Below are positions 22,310 to 32,992 of a DNA stretch of 64,000 bases, one piece after another. The stretch is from Saccharina japonica (lineage: Eukaryota; Sar; Phaeophyceae; Laminariales; Laminariaceae). The DNA is taken from NCBI GenBank assembly GCA_008828725.1, contig MEHQ01000660.1, forward strand, positions 594,804-658,803, in the 5' to 3' direction. Position 1 is the stretch's first letter. The number at the start of each line of letters is the position of its first letter. The translations under genes and the position numbers were made by a program. The notes beneath the pieces were generated by a model, which saw only the letters and a list, made by a program, of their open reading frames with translations, did no database searches and was not told where the DNA came from.

Positions 22310-22490
22310 AACCGGTTAACCGAGGTTTTTGGAAACTCATCAGGCGTGTGTAATTAGTCGGTTTTTCCAAATAAAAACTGGCGGTTTTTGAGCTCCGGTT
22401 AACCGGTTAAGGTTAACTGGTTAAACCGGATAAAAGCACCGGTTTAACCGGTTAACCGGTTAAACCGGAAAACCGGATAACTCATCTACA
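22310..22490. repeat. Subterminal CCGGTTAA motif array of the hAT
   Basis: Repeated CCGGTTAACCG, GGTTAACTGGTTAAACCGG and GGTTTAACCGGTTAACCGGT fill the left subterminal region. A smaller set occurs at the right end (AACCGGTTAAACC, GGTTAACCGGTTAAAAG, 24678-24720). They probably serve as transposase recognition sites, by analogy with hAT elements in general. Confidence 0.8.
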
Positions 22491-22760
22491 CTAAAACGCG
22501 CCAGTGAACGTGACAACGTCAAAGCTGGTTGATCCGACGTCTATTGTACCCACTCTAGAACGTATCAACTACTGCAGCAATGAACAAGGTGACCAAACGT
22601 GGGCGTGGGGAGAGAGAAGGTGGTAGCCTGAAAGTCGGTGGATCCACTGCGGCACAACCCCCTCCTCTCTCCCCGCACACCCAACACTACCCAACACTCG
22701 CACACACCAAACACACACCACCCCTCTCTGCTCGCAAGTCCAACACACCACCACTCCAAC

Positions 22761-22931
22761 ATGAGCCAAGAGGTGGTTGAGGTCGATGACGTGGCTGCGG
22801 CAAACGACAACAGCAGTAGCTCAGACGAGCCAATATTTGCCGGTTCGGACCCCAGACGAGCCAATCTTTGTGTTGATTATTTAAAACGGTTGGGGCATTT
22901 TCGAAATGCAGGTTTTTTATTTAATATGTGA
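22761..22931 (+). CDS. ORF inside the hAT, possible N-terminal transposase remnant
   Basis: From an ATG in CAACATGAGCCAAG the frame runs 56 codons: an acidic, Ser-rich start (EVVEVDDVAAANDN, SSSSDEP) and then a more ordered segment (RRANLCVDYLKRLGHF). Upstream, a second stretch without an ATG (about 22505-22627) is shared at protein level with the relic at 15480-15620, so parts of this region were coding in the ancestral element. An exon end near 22913 (AATGCAG|GT) is possible. Function not recognised; no BED finger residues seen. Confidence 0.35.
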   Translation: MSQEVVEVDDVAAANDNSSSSDEPIFAGSDPRRANLCVDYLKRLGHFRNAGFLFNM

Positions 22932-23040
22932 CACAGGTGTTTTTCCCCTTGTGCACCCCTTCTACCCACCGGCTCGTGGCTTCGTTTACAGTATGCGGAC
23001 CAGGCGATTTTGATTTTGCAGAAGGTTTAAGTCGTGTCAG

Positions 23041-23541
23041 GCTGTTTCTTAAGGAAGGTCGATTTGTTTCAGTTCGATTTGTTTTTTCCAGCCCATTATT
23101 GATGTTTTTGACCGGGAACGCGGGCTAATCGGCCGTGCGCTTCTCGGGATGAGTGCGCCCAACATCTCAGAGGTACCCAACGCAAAAAACCGCTTCTCCA
23201 TCGAAGCATTTTCAAGTTCTTGAGGTATGTGGCATTTCGAATAATATCCAACAAATAACATTCCAGAAGCACAAACTATTCAAAATTTCCGTAATTTCTG
23301 ACTCGGAAGTACCTTCAAATTGTATTTGATGTCTATTGTTCGATTTGAGAAAAAGCTGGATATTTCAAACTGCTTCGATAGAGAAGCGGATTTTTGCGTT
23401 GGATACCTGTGGGATGGAAGGGGAATGCATTCCGAGGAGCGCACGACCCTTTCGACGGCGTTCCGGGTCAAAAACATCAATGAGTGGCCGAAAAAAACAA
23501 ATCGAACTGAAACAAATCGAACTTCCCTAAGAAACAGTCTC
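23041..23541. mobile_element. Foldback element with about 190-bp inverted arms, inside the hAT
   Basis: The left arm (GCTGTTTCTTAAGGAAGGTC, GATTTGTTTCAGTTCGATTT, ATTGATGTTTTTGACC, CCAACGCAAAAAACCGCTTC) is repeated inverted on the right (about 23350-23541), with a central loop of about 120 bases. The arms differ at many positions, so it is old. No coding potential. An RNA copy would form a long double strand. Confidence 0.75.
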
Positions 23542-24425
23542 AGGTAGACTAACGAGCAGGGAGACTACTGTTGCTTGTACTTGTCACACGACGCTATAAC
23601 CCTGATGGTGGTCTGTGCAGTTTCGAGAACATGCAGTGTGCGGGTCTGGTTGTAGTGGTTTCGATGACAATCGACGTGACGCTTCCCCAAGTAGTAGCAC
23701 CAGGTAATACAATATATACATGTATATATATGGTTGATCAACATCACTATTCTATCTCAAAGTGACGCAGTTGAGACCATAACCAATATTAACGCACTTG
23801 TGTGATGGGGCATCTGCTGTTGTTTTTCAGTCTCCCAACCACTGGCTCCACGCTACGTAGCCTCTTCAAGTTCCTTTGGATTTTTGCATCGCAGCGTATA
23901 TTGTTTTCTCTATATTTGTCTTTCCCTTCCAGCTTCCGTCTTTCGGATTTCGTTTTATTTCGGCACCTTCACGCCACGGTCAGCTTACATGGCTTTCGTC
24001 TTCATAGTAACCCGCTTGCTGTTGGCACATCGAAGCATTTTCTTCTCGTATGGCGTGCTTGTCTAACGCGTGAGGCAATATAGCGTTGAAGCCTCATTAC
24101 GAGGTGGGGAAGATTTGTGTCCTCACGTATTTGTTTCGAATAGCCGCACCTTCGACCCCCTTTCCGATTTCTGGGATGATATGATCATTTGATCGCCGTT
24201 GGATCTGCATGTACGACAATTCAGGGTGGGCTAATGTGATGGTATCACGTAGGTATGAGGAGGCGCAATACGTATCAATACGAGTACGTATATATAGATA
24301 AATGCGTACGAACGTGTATGATATCGCGTGACGTGCTAGATACAAAAACGTCTACGTAGATCGTACTAGTATAATAAAAAATCGAAATTAACCTTGTATC
24401 TTAGGGGTCTGAAGATACATGGATA

Positions 24426-24725
24426 GTGGGATCAGCCTGGTACTTGACTGAGCCCTACCTTCGTCGTACTCCGTTCTTGTACCCTATCGAGCTGTACCAT
24501 GAGATAACCAACAAGAAGAGCATTACTATTAATAGGGAGAAGCGTGCCCTGGCCAGCATCGACATTCCTGTGTCCTGTGATGAGGGTCTTACCTTCACAC
24601 TTGGGGAGTGCGCAACAGGGGTGCAAATCAAAGAACAACCACCTGTGGTTTTCAATATTATGGATGCTTTACCGCATCAAAACCGGTTAAACCTGTTTTC
24701 GGTTAACCGGTTAAAAGCGGCGTAA
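24426..24725 (+). CDS. Protein-like ORF at the 3' side of the hAT, unidentified
   Basis: A 100-codon frame whose first 80 codons look coding (LYHEITNKKSITINREKRAL, ASIDIPVSCDEGLTFTLGEC, VVFNIMDALP) before it enters the CCGGTTAA repeats. It opens at GTG just after GGATA-G, which could be a splice acceptor, so it may be a last exon. It does not resemble the known hAT C-terminal region; it could be a captured host fragment. Not recognised. Confidence 0.3.
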   Translation: MGSAWYLTEPYLRRTPFLYPIELYHEITNKKSITINREKRALASIDIPVSCDEGLTFTLGECATGVQIKEQPPVVFNIMDALPHQNRLNLFSVNRLKAA

Positions 24726-24821
24726 TAAAAAAGAAAGTTAAACCGTTTTTTTGTTTTTTGAGAATAACGCCTCCTATCCGGTTTTGGGTTTTTCGAATTT
24801 GCCATCCGGTGCCCATCTCTA

Positions 24822-24951
24822 GTTATGTGTATATGGTATATGGTCAGGGCCTTGGAGAGTTACGGATGCTTCCCCGCCATATGTGTGTCAGGTTCAGAGC
24901 ATTGTAGATAGGGAAATATCAACAGCGCATGTATTGCGTATGAACGTCTGA
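24822..24951 (+). pseudogene. Ty3/gypsy integrase, C-terminal end beyond the hAT
   Basis: Directly after the second TSD copy the plus strand reads VYGIWSGPWRVTDA, then PYVCQVQSIVDREIST, AHVLRMNV and a stop. WxGPxRV...YxxQV...xHVxRM is the conserved end of gypsy/chromovirus integrases. The frame continues from the segment before the hAT (GDF...), showing that the transposon cut one reading frame in two. Confidence 0.85.
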
Positions 24952-25004
24952 CAAGGTTCCTTACTAGGGATAACGGGTGACATTGAAGAAACCTTCCATA
25001 GATT

Positions 25005-25775
25005 CTCCGAGTGTACTCGATACTCAGAGTATATTCAGGGTATGGAGATATTTCACACTCCGAGTACTGAGAGTATTGGAATACTGGTGGCCTAGATACT
25101 CGGAGTACTTCGGGTATAAGCATCACTGAAGGCCCGAATACGCCGAGTACTTGCAGTATGATCCGTACTCATCCTCGGGTACAAGCAGTGCCCGGAGTAC
25201 ACACATATAAGTTACTCGGCATACAAGCAGTCTCTGCAGTAAAAACACATAAAATACAGCAAGCACACAAAGTATATGAAGTATGTTTTCACTAAAATAC
25301 TCTAGTTATACTTCCAGGTAATGGGAGCATCGGTGAATTTTGAAATGCTATATAAACGCTAGGCACATGCTTTCAGAACCTGGGAGTAATGACCGCCGAG
25401 TCTTTAAAATGATGCAAATATGCTCCTAATATACTTCACACTCCGAGTATACTCCGAGTATTGAGCACATTTCGTACTCCGAGTACTGAGAGTATTAGAA
25501 CACTGGTGGCCTGAATACTCGGAGTACTTGGAGTACTTGAGCAGTGCTGGAGCCCCAAATACTGAGAGTACAAGGAATACCCGCAGTATCGGACCCCGAA
25601 CTAGTCTAATGTACTGCAGTATCTGCAGTACATAATATAAAAATACTCCGAGTACGAGCAGTTTTCCAAAGTACATAGAGCCCCAATACAGCGAGTACAC
25701 CGATTACCTGAAAAGCATTTTATCTCCAATACCCCTTACTTTACTACAAGGTAATCGCGGAGCATCTGTGAAATA
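25005..25775. mobile_element. TACTCSGAGTA palindrome-array element, separate copy
   Basis: The same family as 8950-11668: repeated TACTCGGAGTA/TACTCCGAGTA motifs, the unique module (CTCTAGTTATACTTCCAGGT, AATGGGAGCATCGGTGAATT, GCTCCTAATATACTTCACAC at 25300-25445), and an end resembling CTACAAGGTAATCGCGGAGC-ATCTG. This copy is more diverged, with many motifs mutated. Confidence 0.75.
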
Positions 25776-25792
25776 TTCCAGCATCTACTTAA

Positions 25793-26250
25793 GGGGCCCG
25801 TTCGGGCAAACAACATACCACCTAAGGGCACTGCAGTCTGCAATAAATTACTCCGTTTCTAACGTTTCAGTTGCGATGCCATTTATGGCATAAATTCGAC
25901 CTTTCACGACTCCCTACCGGCATTTCTCCAGCTATAATGCTCAGGAAGTTAAGCAGAGTTTAGGTCATGGGAAGCATTTGTGTGTCAGGCGCCGGATCGA
26001 GTCGACGCCTTATGCATCACGAAAAGGACTTTCTACAAAATAACGACTCCTTTTACCTCTGGTACCCATACAGACCAATTTGAAAAATGGACGTTTCTTA
26101 GACTGCTGGTATGTTTTTCCCTGAGACATCTGACGACGCCGCAGACTATAAATAGTGCGCAACCCTACCTGGGCCTCGAGTTCGGCCGTCCGTAGCATCC
26201 TACGCGGCCACAGAAGGATCAAAATTATTTCCCCTGAGCAATTTTAGTAC
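25793..26250 (+). mobile_element. GGGGCCC-ended repeat, truncated copy
   Basis: Begins TTAAGGGGCCCGTTCGGGC and shares CATTTCTCCAGCTATAATGC, GACGCCTTATGCATCACGAA, CCTCTGGTACCCATACAGAC and GGCCTCGAGTTCGGCCGTCC with the element at 61191-61930. The far inverted end is not recognisable here. Confidence 0.65.
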
Positions 26251-26501
26251 GAGAGACACGTTTCGTGTTGATGCAAGAGGCGACCGATCGATCCGGCGAC
26301 CGAGACACAAATCTTGCCCATGACTCACGCTTTCCTTAAACTGCCTCGATGGAGAAGGTCTATTTTTGGTAGAGAGTAATGAAAGGTCGACACTAAATCA
26401 CATACCAGGTAGCAACTGAAAAGCAAAAATCCAAGTTTGTTTCTAACGAGGAGATCCAAATTCCGAGGAGCGCTTCAGCACGACAATTACGGGGAACCAT
26501 A

Positions 26502-26839
26502 CGGTCGCCCCGGTGGGCTAGCAGGTAACCACGAAGCTTGTTAGCGTCAAGGTCGCGAGTTCGAGCCCCCCCGAGTGCATGCTCGTAGGGACTTTTTCTC
26601 GCAAAAAAAAACTTGACTAGCGGAAAGCGCGAGAGCGTGAGTTGGCAAAATTCGATGAAAATCGACGAGCGTTGGGAAGGCTGAACCCTCTGCGCGATAA
26701 AAATCAAGGCAAGAACCGTAGTGGGGGGGGAGGGAGAGGAGCCTACTTTGTGACCCTGGATCTGAGTTACGACTAGGGAGGAAGAAAGACAGAAGTGCGA
26801 AGATAATGAATGGGATAGAAAAAAATAAATAAATAAAAA
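26502..26839 (+). mobile_element. tRNA-derived SINE, full-length copy
   Basis: The head GTCGCCCCGGTGGGCTAGC...GCGAGTTCGAGCCCCCC contains the A and B boxes. The body AAGCGCGAGAGCGTGAGTTG, ATCGACGAGCGTTGGGAAGG and TGAGTTACGAC, and a tail ending (AAAT)n A-rich, follow. Closest to the copy at 9464; the two share the AAGCGCGAGAGCG subfamily segment. Confidence 0.85.
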
Positions 26840-29800
26840 GTCAATAGGACCTACGGTATACACTAAAACCTATACATTTACCTGTTTTTACGACAATATT
26901 TCGTCCCATTTAATATGACCATCCGTAATAGTTTGAAATCCCGGTACAAGCTTCAGCACGACGAGGAACGTTACGTTTGAAATCAAACTCCGTTTTCTGG
27001 AAGTCGGGCGCCAAGGGTTGTTTTTTCGTCGAAAGCGACCCCACTATGAGCACTGTGATTTATGTTTATTTTGAAGACATTCTTCACGTTTGTGTGGTGT
27101 GTTTAGTTTTCTGAAAAGGTGCTCGACGACGCCGGCACCGATGTCGAAACGGACGGTATCTTTGAAGGTCCGTGCATACCATATCCATCCTCTCTCACTG
27201 GTGTCCAAAGTCGTCATGGGTTGTTAGACGGAGCTGAGTCGTGACAGGTGGTCGAACTGCCAGGCTGCTTTTCACTGGGCACTGGTAGGTACTATGTATG
27301 CAGATACCAGCAGTACAGAGCTGGCAATTTCACGCTTCGAGAACGGAAAAACAACAACGAAATCCTCCGCAAACAAGGACTTGGGGTCTGACAGCCACAT
27401 CAAGCAGAACCGAGGCCTCGAAGGGTAGAGCTTGCAGGGTCCGGTGGCTGGCGCGCTTGCTGCGTTCGCGGAGAATTTACTGAAAGAGCACGCGGGCCCG
27501 AGAGGAAGACGTAAAGGATTTCACATGAGTGTTGACATAAACGCAGGAGAGCGGGGACTGGCCAGATACGTACGAAGTATTCATCGATATCCGCTTGGAC
27601 CCGGTGTGTAGTAACTGTTGATACCACTGTTGTAGTACTACCAGTCCATAACGCCCCGTACACGCATGTGTTTGTCTTGTGTCTGGTGTAACCAACCATC
27701 CCACGTACAGTCCACGCCTCCACCCATCATTACGGTATAACACGGAAGACAGCACACCCTCCCTAGATAAGACCCCCCCTTGGAATGCGCACCCCCCCGA
27801 CCTAAGCACACCCGGTGATATACATGTTTCCTCCGTTTGTTCAGCGTCACTTCATCACCGGGGGTACGTTAGATAACGCATCACCTACGCATGTAGGCCT
27901 CAAAACCGTGTCAAACACCACAATCATCACACCACTTGGTGGATGGATATCATTCACAATTCAAAATCAACACGCACCCGTATGGAAACCACCTTGCAGG
28001 CAACTGCTGCGCCCCTTCACGGTGGGCCCAACGAGTCTGCGGCTTTGACCTCATTTGTAGCTGCTGCTGCTGCTGCCGCGTCTCGGGCGAATATCAAATG
28101 TCGCTTTTCTCTTGGATCAGCGCGGTTGGCGGCACTGGAAACAACTTTACCACGGCTCCTACCCCCCCCGTATCCGAAGATGCCTATATCACACCCTCTC
28201 ATTGTCATCGCTCCTGAGTCTGGCCGGTGTCTGTTAACTCTCCTTATCAACCAATACTGCCGTTAGAGCCCCCCGTCTTTGTCGCACCCCCACGTTGTCA
28301 CACACCTCGTTAACACACACCCCGGTTACCACGCCCCCTAAAGCTGCAGGGCTTTCGTGCATAGTATTTATCACCGGGGATGCGTTAGATAGCACCCCCC
28401 CCCCCCACGACAGGACACTCGTTGTTATTTATGTTCAAGTTTTGAAATATTATCAACGGGGTGTGACTCCTTCCGTGTTATACGGTACTTACCCAGCCAC
28501 GATATAAGTTTATGCCGTGATGCGCATTGCTTAACAGTTAATCCCAATCCGAAACTGCGGTTGTTGTTTGTTAGTGGTGTTTTGTATTGATGGTGAGACC
28601 AACCAGCCCGTGTCCAACCCACCACCCAGACCCCCCACCACCCAGACCCCACAACCCATATGTACCGATCCAGTCACCATAAACATCTATGCGCTGACGC
28701 GCATCGCTAAACACTGAATAAGAACCTAAGACTGTTCTGTTGCTGAATCACATTGAAAAACTAGAAGAACCGCCAACTCGATAGGCTGGTGCAGTTAACA
28801 GCGTGGCCAATTAAGCGTCTGTCTCACTTCATATTCCACTAACGTTTTTGGTAGTGAGAGGATGGTTTGTTTTGTGTTTCCATAAAACTAAAGTCCTCTT
28901 TCTAGAATTCGGACGCCCAGCTGGTTACGCGATAACTAGTCCGGAAACATGGAGCGTACCCAAGGGCACGCAGCACTCCGTTTGTTTCAGACTCGGCGCT
29001 GGGGTAAGCCACACTGCAATCAAGTGTTTCGATAGTGGGAGACGGTTAATACTCACCCCCCCCCCCCTTCGAACATCATGCGATACCTGTGGGACACGAA
29101 CGCGAATGATCTTCTTCAACCGTAGAGGGCCGAATGCCCCACGTGGGAGGACATCGGTGCTTGGGAATGACTGGTGTTACGGTAGGGGGGTCGTTTTTAA
29201 GTCCTTTAGTTTCAGCAGATGAGAGCCACTCCGCCGAGTGACCACCCTATTTCTTCGCGATTTATCAAGTCTAAACGTTTTAAGATGTCGAGATATGCAC
29301 TCCCATGGTATGCTTGCTACTCTGCGACGACAACATAGTTCTGCGTTCAATTTTGAACGAGGTAAAGGGCCACGTGCCCGAGTGGAGTGAACGTGTCAGT
29401 GGAAACCAGGCTACTCCTCCTACCGTAGCACCAGTCGAATGCACATGTAGATATCGTTGTACATGTCTGAACAGACAGTGCACCATATTTATGTCTGTGG
29501 AAGTTTGTATGGTAATACGTCGTTTCGCTTTTACCGGCCCGTTTGAGGGTTTAACGGGGGGGGCGGGGGGGGTTACAGTCTTCGCGCGTGTGTGACGTTT
29601 GACGTGTGCGTTGGGGTTTGTGTCGTGTTGGTTTCTGAACGTGCTCGACGGAACCAGCACAGCTTTCTAACAGCGGTGCCCAAAGTCGGCATGAGTTAAC
29701 GGAGATAAGTGGTGATAGGTGGCCGGGCTGCCATGCTGCCTTTCACTGAGCGCTGGTAGGTACTGTACAGGCAGCAGCAGTACAGAGCTGACAACTGGGA

Positions 29801-30058
29801 GCTTTAAGGACTGAAACAAAAAAGACCTCCTCCACAAACAAAGACGTGGACTCTCAGCAACCAATTCAAACAAAACCAAGGTCTTGAAAGGTAGAGCTCG
29901 CAGGGGTATGTAGGTGGCGCGCTTGCTGTTGAACAGTTATTTGCGAACGAGGATGAAGTTACACGTGGTAGGCACCGGGTAGAGGCTGTCGGACCCCGCA
30001 TCACGACCAAGACCCATCGGACGTAATTGACGGCGGGGCAACTACAGTACATACAGCA

Positions 30059-30738
30059 GTGAGGACACCGGCAGCTCGCCGCTATATGGTACCGGTACCA
30101 GGTGTCGTCTTCTCGGCATCGAAATACCACATCTCGCTTCACAAAACCCCTGCTCCTCTCCGCCCTCCCTCCCTCGCACGTGCATACCCCGCTCGTCTCG
30201 GAAATGACTGGTGTACCCGAGCAGTGACGGCATCAGCCGCTACGTGTAGGAATGGCCTGGCCGGCCTAGAGAATCACGGGGGGAACGTCTGTTGTGTCCC
30301 CGGTTGCAGTCCGTGCGGCGGCCCAGGGTGCGCCCGAACCCCCGGGTTGTCCATCCATGACTGCTGCGCAGGCGTGATCATGTCGAAGGGGACGTTTTGC
30401 TCCAAAACCGGCTCGGCTCCTTGCAAGTTGGACCCTACGCCTGCACCTACACCTACACCTACACCTACACCTACACCTACACCTACACCTACACCTACAC
30501 CTACGCCTACGCATACACCTACACCTACGCCTACAGGTGGGTGGGTCACTCTTGCATATGCCCCCTTTCAAGTCGATGTGACGTAGTGATACTATGTACA
30601 TTGAATAGTTTTTGTTTGTTTTCAGAAATACGCAAAACCCTATTTCTAGAAGTCGGACACCGAGGTGGGTACGCGAGAATTGGTCAGGAAACAATGAAGC
30701 ATAGACGATGGCGCCCAGAAAATAAAATCCAGGGCTAG
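30059..30738 (+). CDS. Cys-rich module plus Pro-Thr linker, two exons visible
   Basis: The open frame through 30536 encodes a Cys-rich module, VCCVPGCSPCGGPGC followed by DCCAGVI, TFCSKTG and APCKL. A (Pro-Thr)n linker encoded by the ACACCT repeat follows. The exon ends ACGCCTACAG|GTGGGT. An 89-bp intron (30537-30625) ends TTGTTTGTTTTCAG. The last exon (30626-30738), joined in phase 1, encodes RKTLFLEVGHRGGYAR... to TAG. The exact 5' boundary is uncertain: acceptor-like AG dinucleotides lie at 30248 and 30269, and the frame is open from 30059. CC-C-CGG-GC modules with PT linkers are known to me from secreted proteins of stramenopiles and other algae; an extracellular role is inference. A second copy of the last exon lies at 28890, with its acceptor lost. 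Confidence 0.55.
30437..30536 (+). repeat. (ACACCT)n hexanucleotide repeat encoding Pro-Thr
   Basis: About 16 hexamers of ACACCT/ACGCCT with a few variants. In the frame of the Cys-rich gene it encodes the Pro-Thr linker, so it can change the length of the linker without breaking the frame. Confidence 0.85.
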
Positions 30739-30874
30739 CACTCTGTTGTTTTTGCATTCGGCGTTCCGGGGGGGGGGGGGTATTAATCATGTCGTGCACG
30801 GCCGTAGTCGTACGATCATAGACCCGCACATCCCTACACTGTCGGGACGGTGCACCGGGGGGGGGGGGTACTAA

Positions 30875-31830
30875 TTTTGTGCACGGCCGTAGTCGTATGA
30901 CCATAGACCCTCGAATCCCCACAATACTGGGACGGAGCACGTTGGGTTTTCACCAACCAGGCAGACACTGCTTGCACCAAGCGCGAATCGCCGTGCGGTA
31001 TTGGGGGAGTCGCATGGAGGGTGAGCTGCATCCTGCTAAGAACCGCCTCTGAGGCGGACTTGCATATGGACGACAGCCTCCAATGAATTAATTTATTTTC
31101 TGGTGTGGCCACTTCCTGAGACAGCAACGGGGGCACTATGTAACTGCCTTGGGGCTTCCTTACTATATACACACTTCGTGATAGGAGTACCGGGGCGGGG
31201 GGGGATAAACCCACAAAACCCCAAGTGTTTCCATGATTAGAGGACGCTTAACACCCACCCCCCACCACGAATATCGTGCGATATCTGAGGGACACGATGG
31301 CGATTATTATCCTTCAACCGTTAGAGGGCCGAATACCCCACGTAAGATGGAATTGGCGATTGCAAACGTACAAATAGACATCGTTGTACATGTCTGAACG
31401 GACAGTGCCCCATATTCGTGTCTGTGGAAGCTTGTATGGTACTACGTCGTTTTGTTTTTTCTGGCCCGTTTGAGGGTTAAAGGGGAGAGGGGGGTGGTTG
31501 GTCAGGCAGTTTGGGTTTGGACGCCCTTGACATATAGCGTGTTTTTTTTATTCCTCGCCTGTGTGTGGGGTTTAACGTGTGTGTTGCTCTTGTTTTGTGT
31601 GTTTTTTTCTGAGCGTGCTCGACGAAACAAGCACTGATTTCAAGCACTGATTTCGACATGGGTTATGTCTATGGAGACCTCTACATACCACCCCCATCCT
31701 CTGACAGTGGTGCCCGAAGTGGACATTAGTAGACGGAAGGAAGTGGTGATAGGTTGTCGAACTACCGAGCTCCCCTTCCCGGGCCGCTGACTGGTGCCAC
31801 GGTAGGGGGGGGTGGGGGAGTTTACTCATG
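30875..31830 (+). repeat. 955-bp tandem duplication, unit 1
   Basis: Runs from the CACGGCCGTAGTCGTATGAC segment through CATGGAGGGTGAGCTGCA, a G-run (GTACCGGGGCGGGG), ATATCGTGCGATATCTGAGG and CAGTTTGGGTTTGGACGCCC to a second G-run. Matching positions in unit 2 are offset by 954-956 bp, and the two are nearly identical over long stretches. Small indels mostly sit at homopolymer runs. Confidence 0.85.
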
Positions 31831-32787
31831 TCGTGCACGGCCGTAGTCATATGACCATAGACCCTCGCATCCCTACAATGCCGGGACGGAGCACGTTGGG
31901 TTTTCACCAACCAGGCAGACATTGCTTGCACCAAGCGCGAAGCGCCGTGAGGTATTGGGCGAGTCGCATGGAGGGTGAGCTGCACCCTGCTAAGAACCGC
32001 CTTCCCTCGGAGGCGGACTTGCATATGGACGACAGCTTCAATGAAATAATTTATTTTCTGGTGTGGCCACTTCCTGAGACAGCAACGGGGGAACTATGAA
32101 ACTGCCTAGCGGCTTCCTTACTATACACACTTCGTGATAGGAGTACCGGGGAGGGGGGGGATAAACACACAAAACCCCAAGTGTTTTGATGATTACAAGA
32201 CGCTTAAGACCCACCCCCCCCCACGAATATCGTGCGATATCTGAGGGACACGATGTCGATTATTATCCTTCAACCGTTAGAGGGCCGAATACCCCACGTA
32301 AGATGGAATTGGCGATTGGAAACGTACAGATAGACATCGTTGTACATGTTTGAACGGACAGTGGCCCATATTTGTGTCTGTGGAAGCTTGTATGGTAGTA
32401 CGTCGTTTTGTTTTTTCTGGCCCGTTTGAGGGTTAAAGGGGAGAGGGGGGTGGTTGGTCAGGCAGTTTGGGTTTGGACGCCCTTGACATATAGCGTGTTT
32501 TTGTTATTCCTCGCCTGTATGTGGCGTTTAACGTGTGTGTTGCTCTTGTTTTGTGTGTTTTTTTCGGAACGTGCTCGACGAAACAAGCACTGACTTCAAG
32601 CACTGATTTCGACACGGGTTATGTCTATGAAGACCCCTACATACCACCCCCATCCTCTGACAGTGGTGTCCAAAGTCGACATGAGTTGACGGAAGGAAGT
32701 GTTGATAGGTTGTCGAACTACCACGCTCCCCTTCCCGGGCCGCTGACTGGAGCCACGGTAGGGGGGGTCGCTTTTTAGTCCGTTATT
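31831..32787 (+). repeat. 955-bp tandem duplication, unit 2
   Basis: Second unit of the same sequence. In this copy a plus-strand frame (32521-32778) reads STDFDTGYVYEDPYIPPPSS and on to LPGPLTGATVGGVAF, which looks protein-like. In unit 1 the frame is broken, so coding is doubtful. Confidence 0.85.
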
Positions 32788-32959
32788 TCCAGCGAATGCA
32801 GTAGCCTTTACCGCACCACTGAATTTTTATCTAGGATTAAGTATGGAAATCGGGGAATATTTTATTATATACCTTTTAGTGTGGTCGACCAATTTAAAAA
32901 AAAAAAAAAAACGCCTGATTTTTTCGAGACAAAGCTCGTAAGGGTCGGGGCGGGGACGG

Positions 32960-32992
32960 GGTTGGGGTTAGGGTTAGGGTTAGGGTTAGGGT
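32960..32992 (+). repeat. Short interstitial telomere-type tract (TTAGGG)n
   Basis: GGGGTTGGGGTTAGGG followed by three further GTTAGG(G) units. TTAGGG is the telomere repeat of many eukaryotes, including stramenopiles. At about 4-5 units it is too short to be a chromosome end and continues into unique sequence on both sides. It may mark a repaired break or a telomerase fill-in. Confidence 0.8.

Larger units (their letters stand above)
22284..24821. mobile_element. hAT-superfamily DNA transposon, complete ends, probably non-autonomous
   Basis: A 2538-bp element whose ends are inverted: left TAGCGATGGGCACCGGATAG, right (reverse complement) TAGAGATGGGCACCGGATGG. Both fit the hAT terminal rule, and it is flanked by a perfect 8-bp duplication. 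Subterminal regions are packed with CCGGTTAA/TTAACCGG motifs (22310-22490 and 24680-24720), the kind of repeat hAT transposases bind. It sits inside the gypsy integrase. No recognisable transposase catalytic region or C-terminal dimerisation motif was found, only two protein-like ORFs. The interior hosts a foldback element (23041-23541). It is probably a deletion derivative carrying remnants or captured sequence. Confidence 0.9.

Noticed and set aside
30266..30940. 224-codon minus-strand ORF with Arg/Cys repeats
   Set aside because: Antisense of the Pro-Thr hexamer repeat; the plus-strand reading has the Cys-rich module and matching splice phases.
31452..32593. Duplicated 61-codon hydrophobic ORFs at 31452 and 32408
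   Set aside because: Identical position in both tandem units simply reflects the recent duplication. The start codon context is poor and the minus strand is equally open.
32960..32992. True telomere
   Set aside because: Only 4-5 TTAGGG units with unique sequence continuing on both sides.
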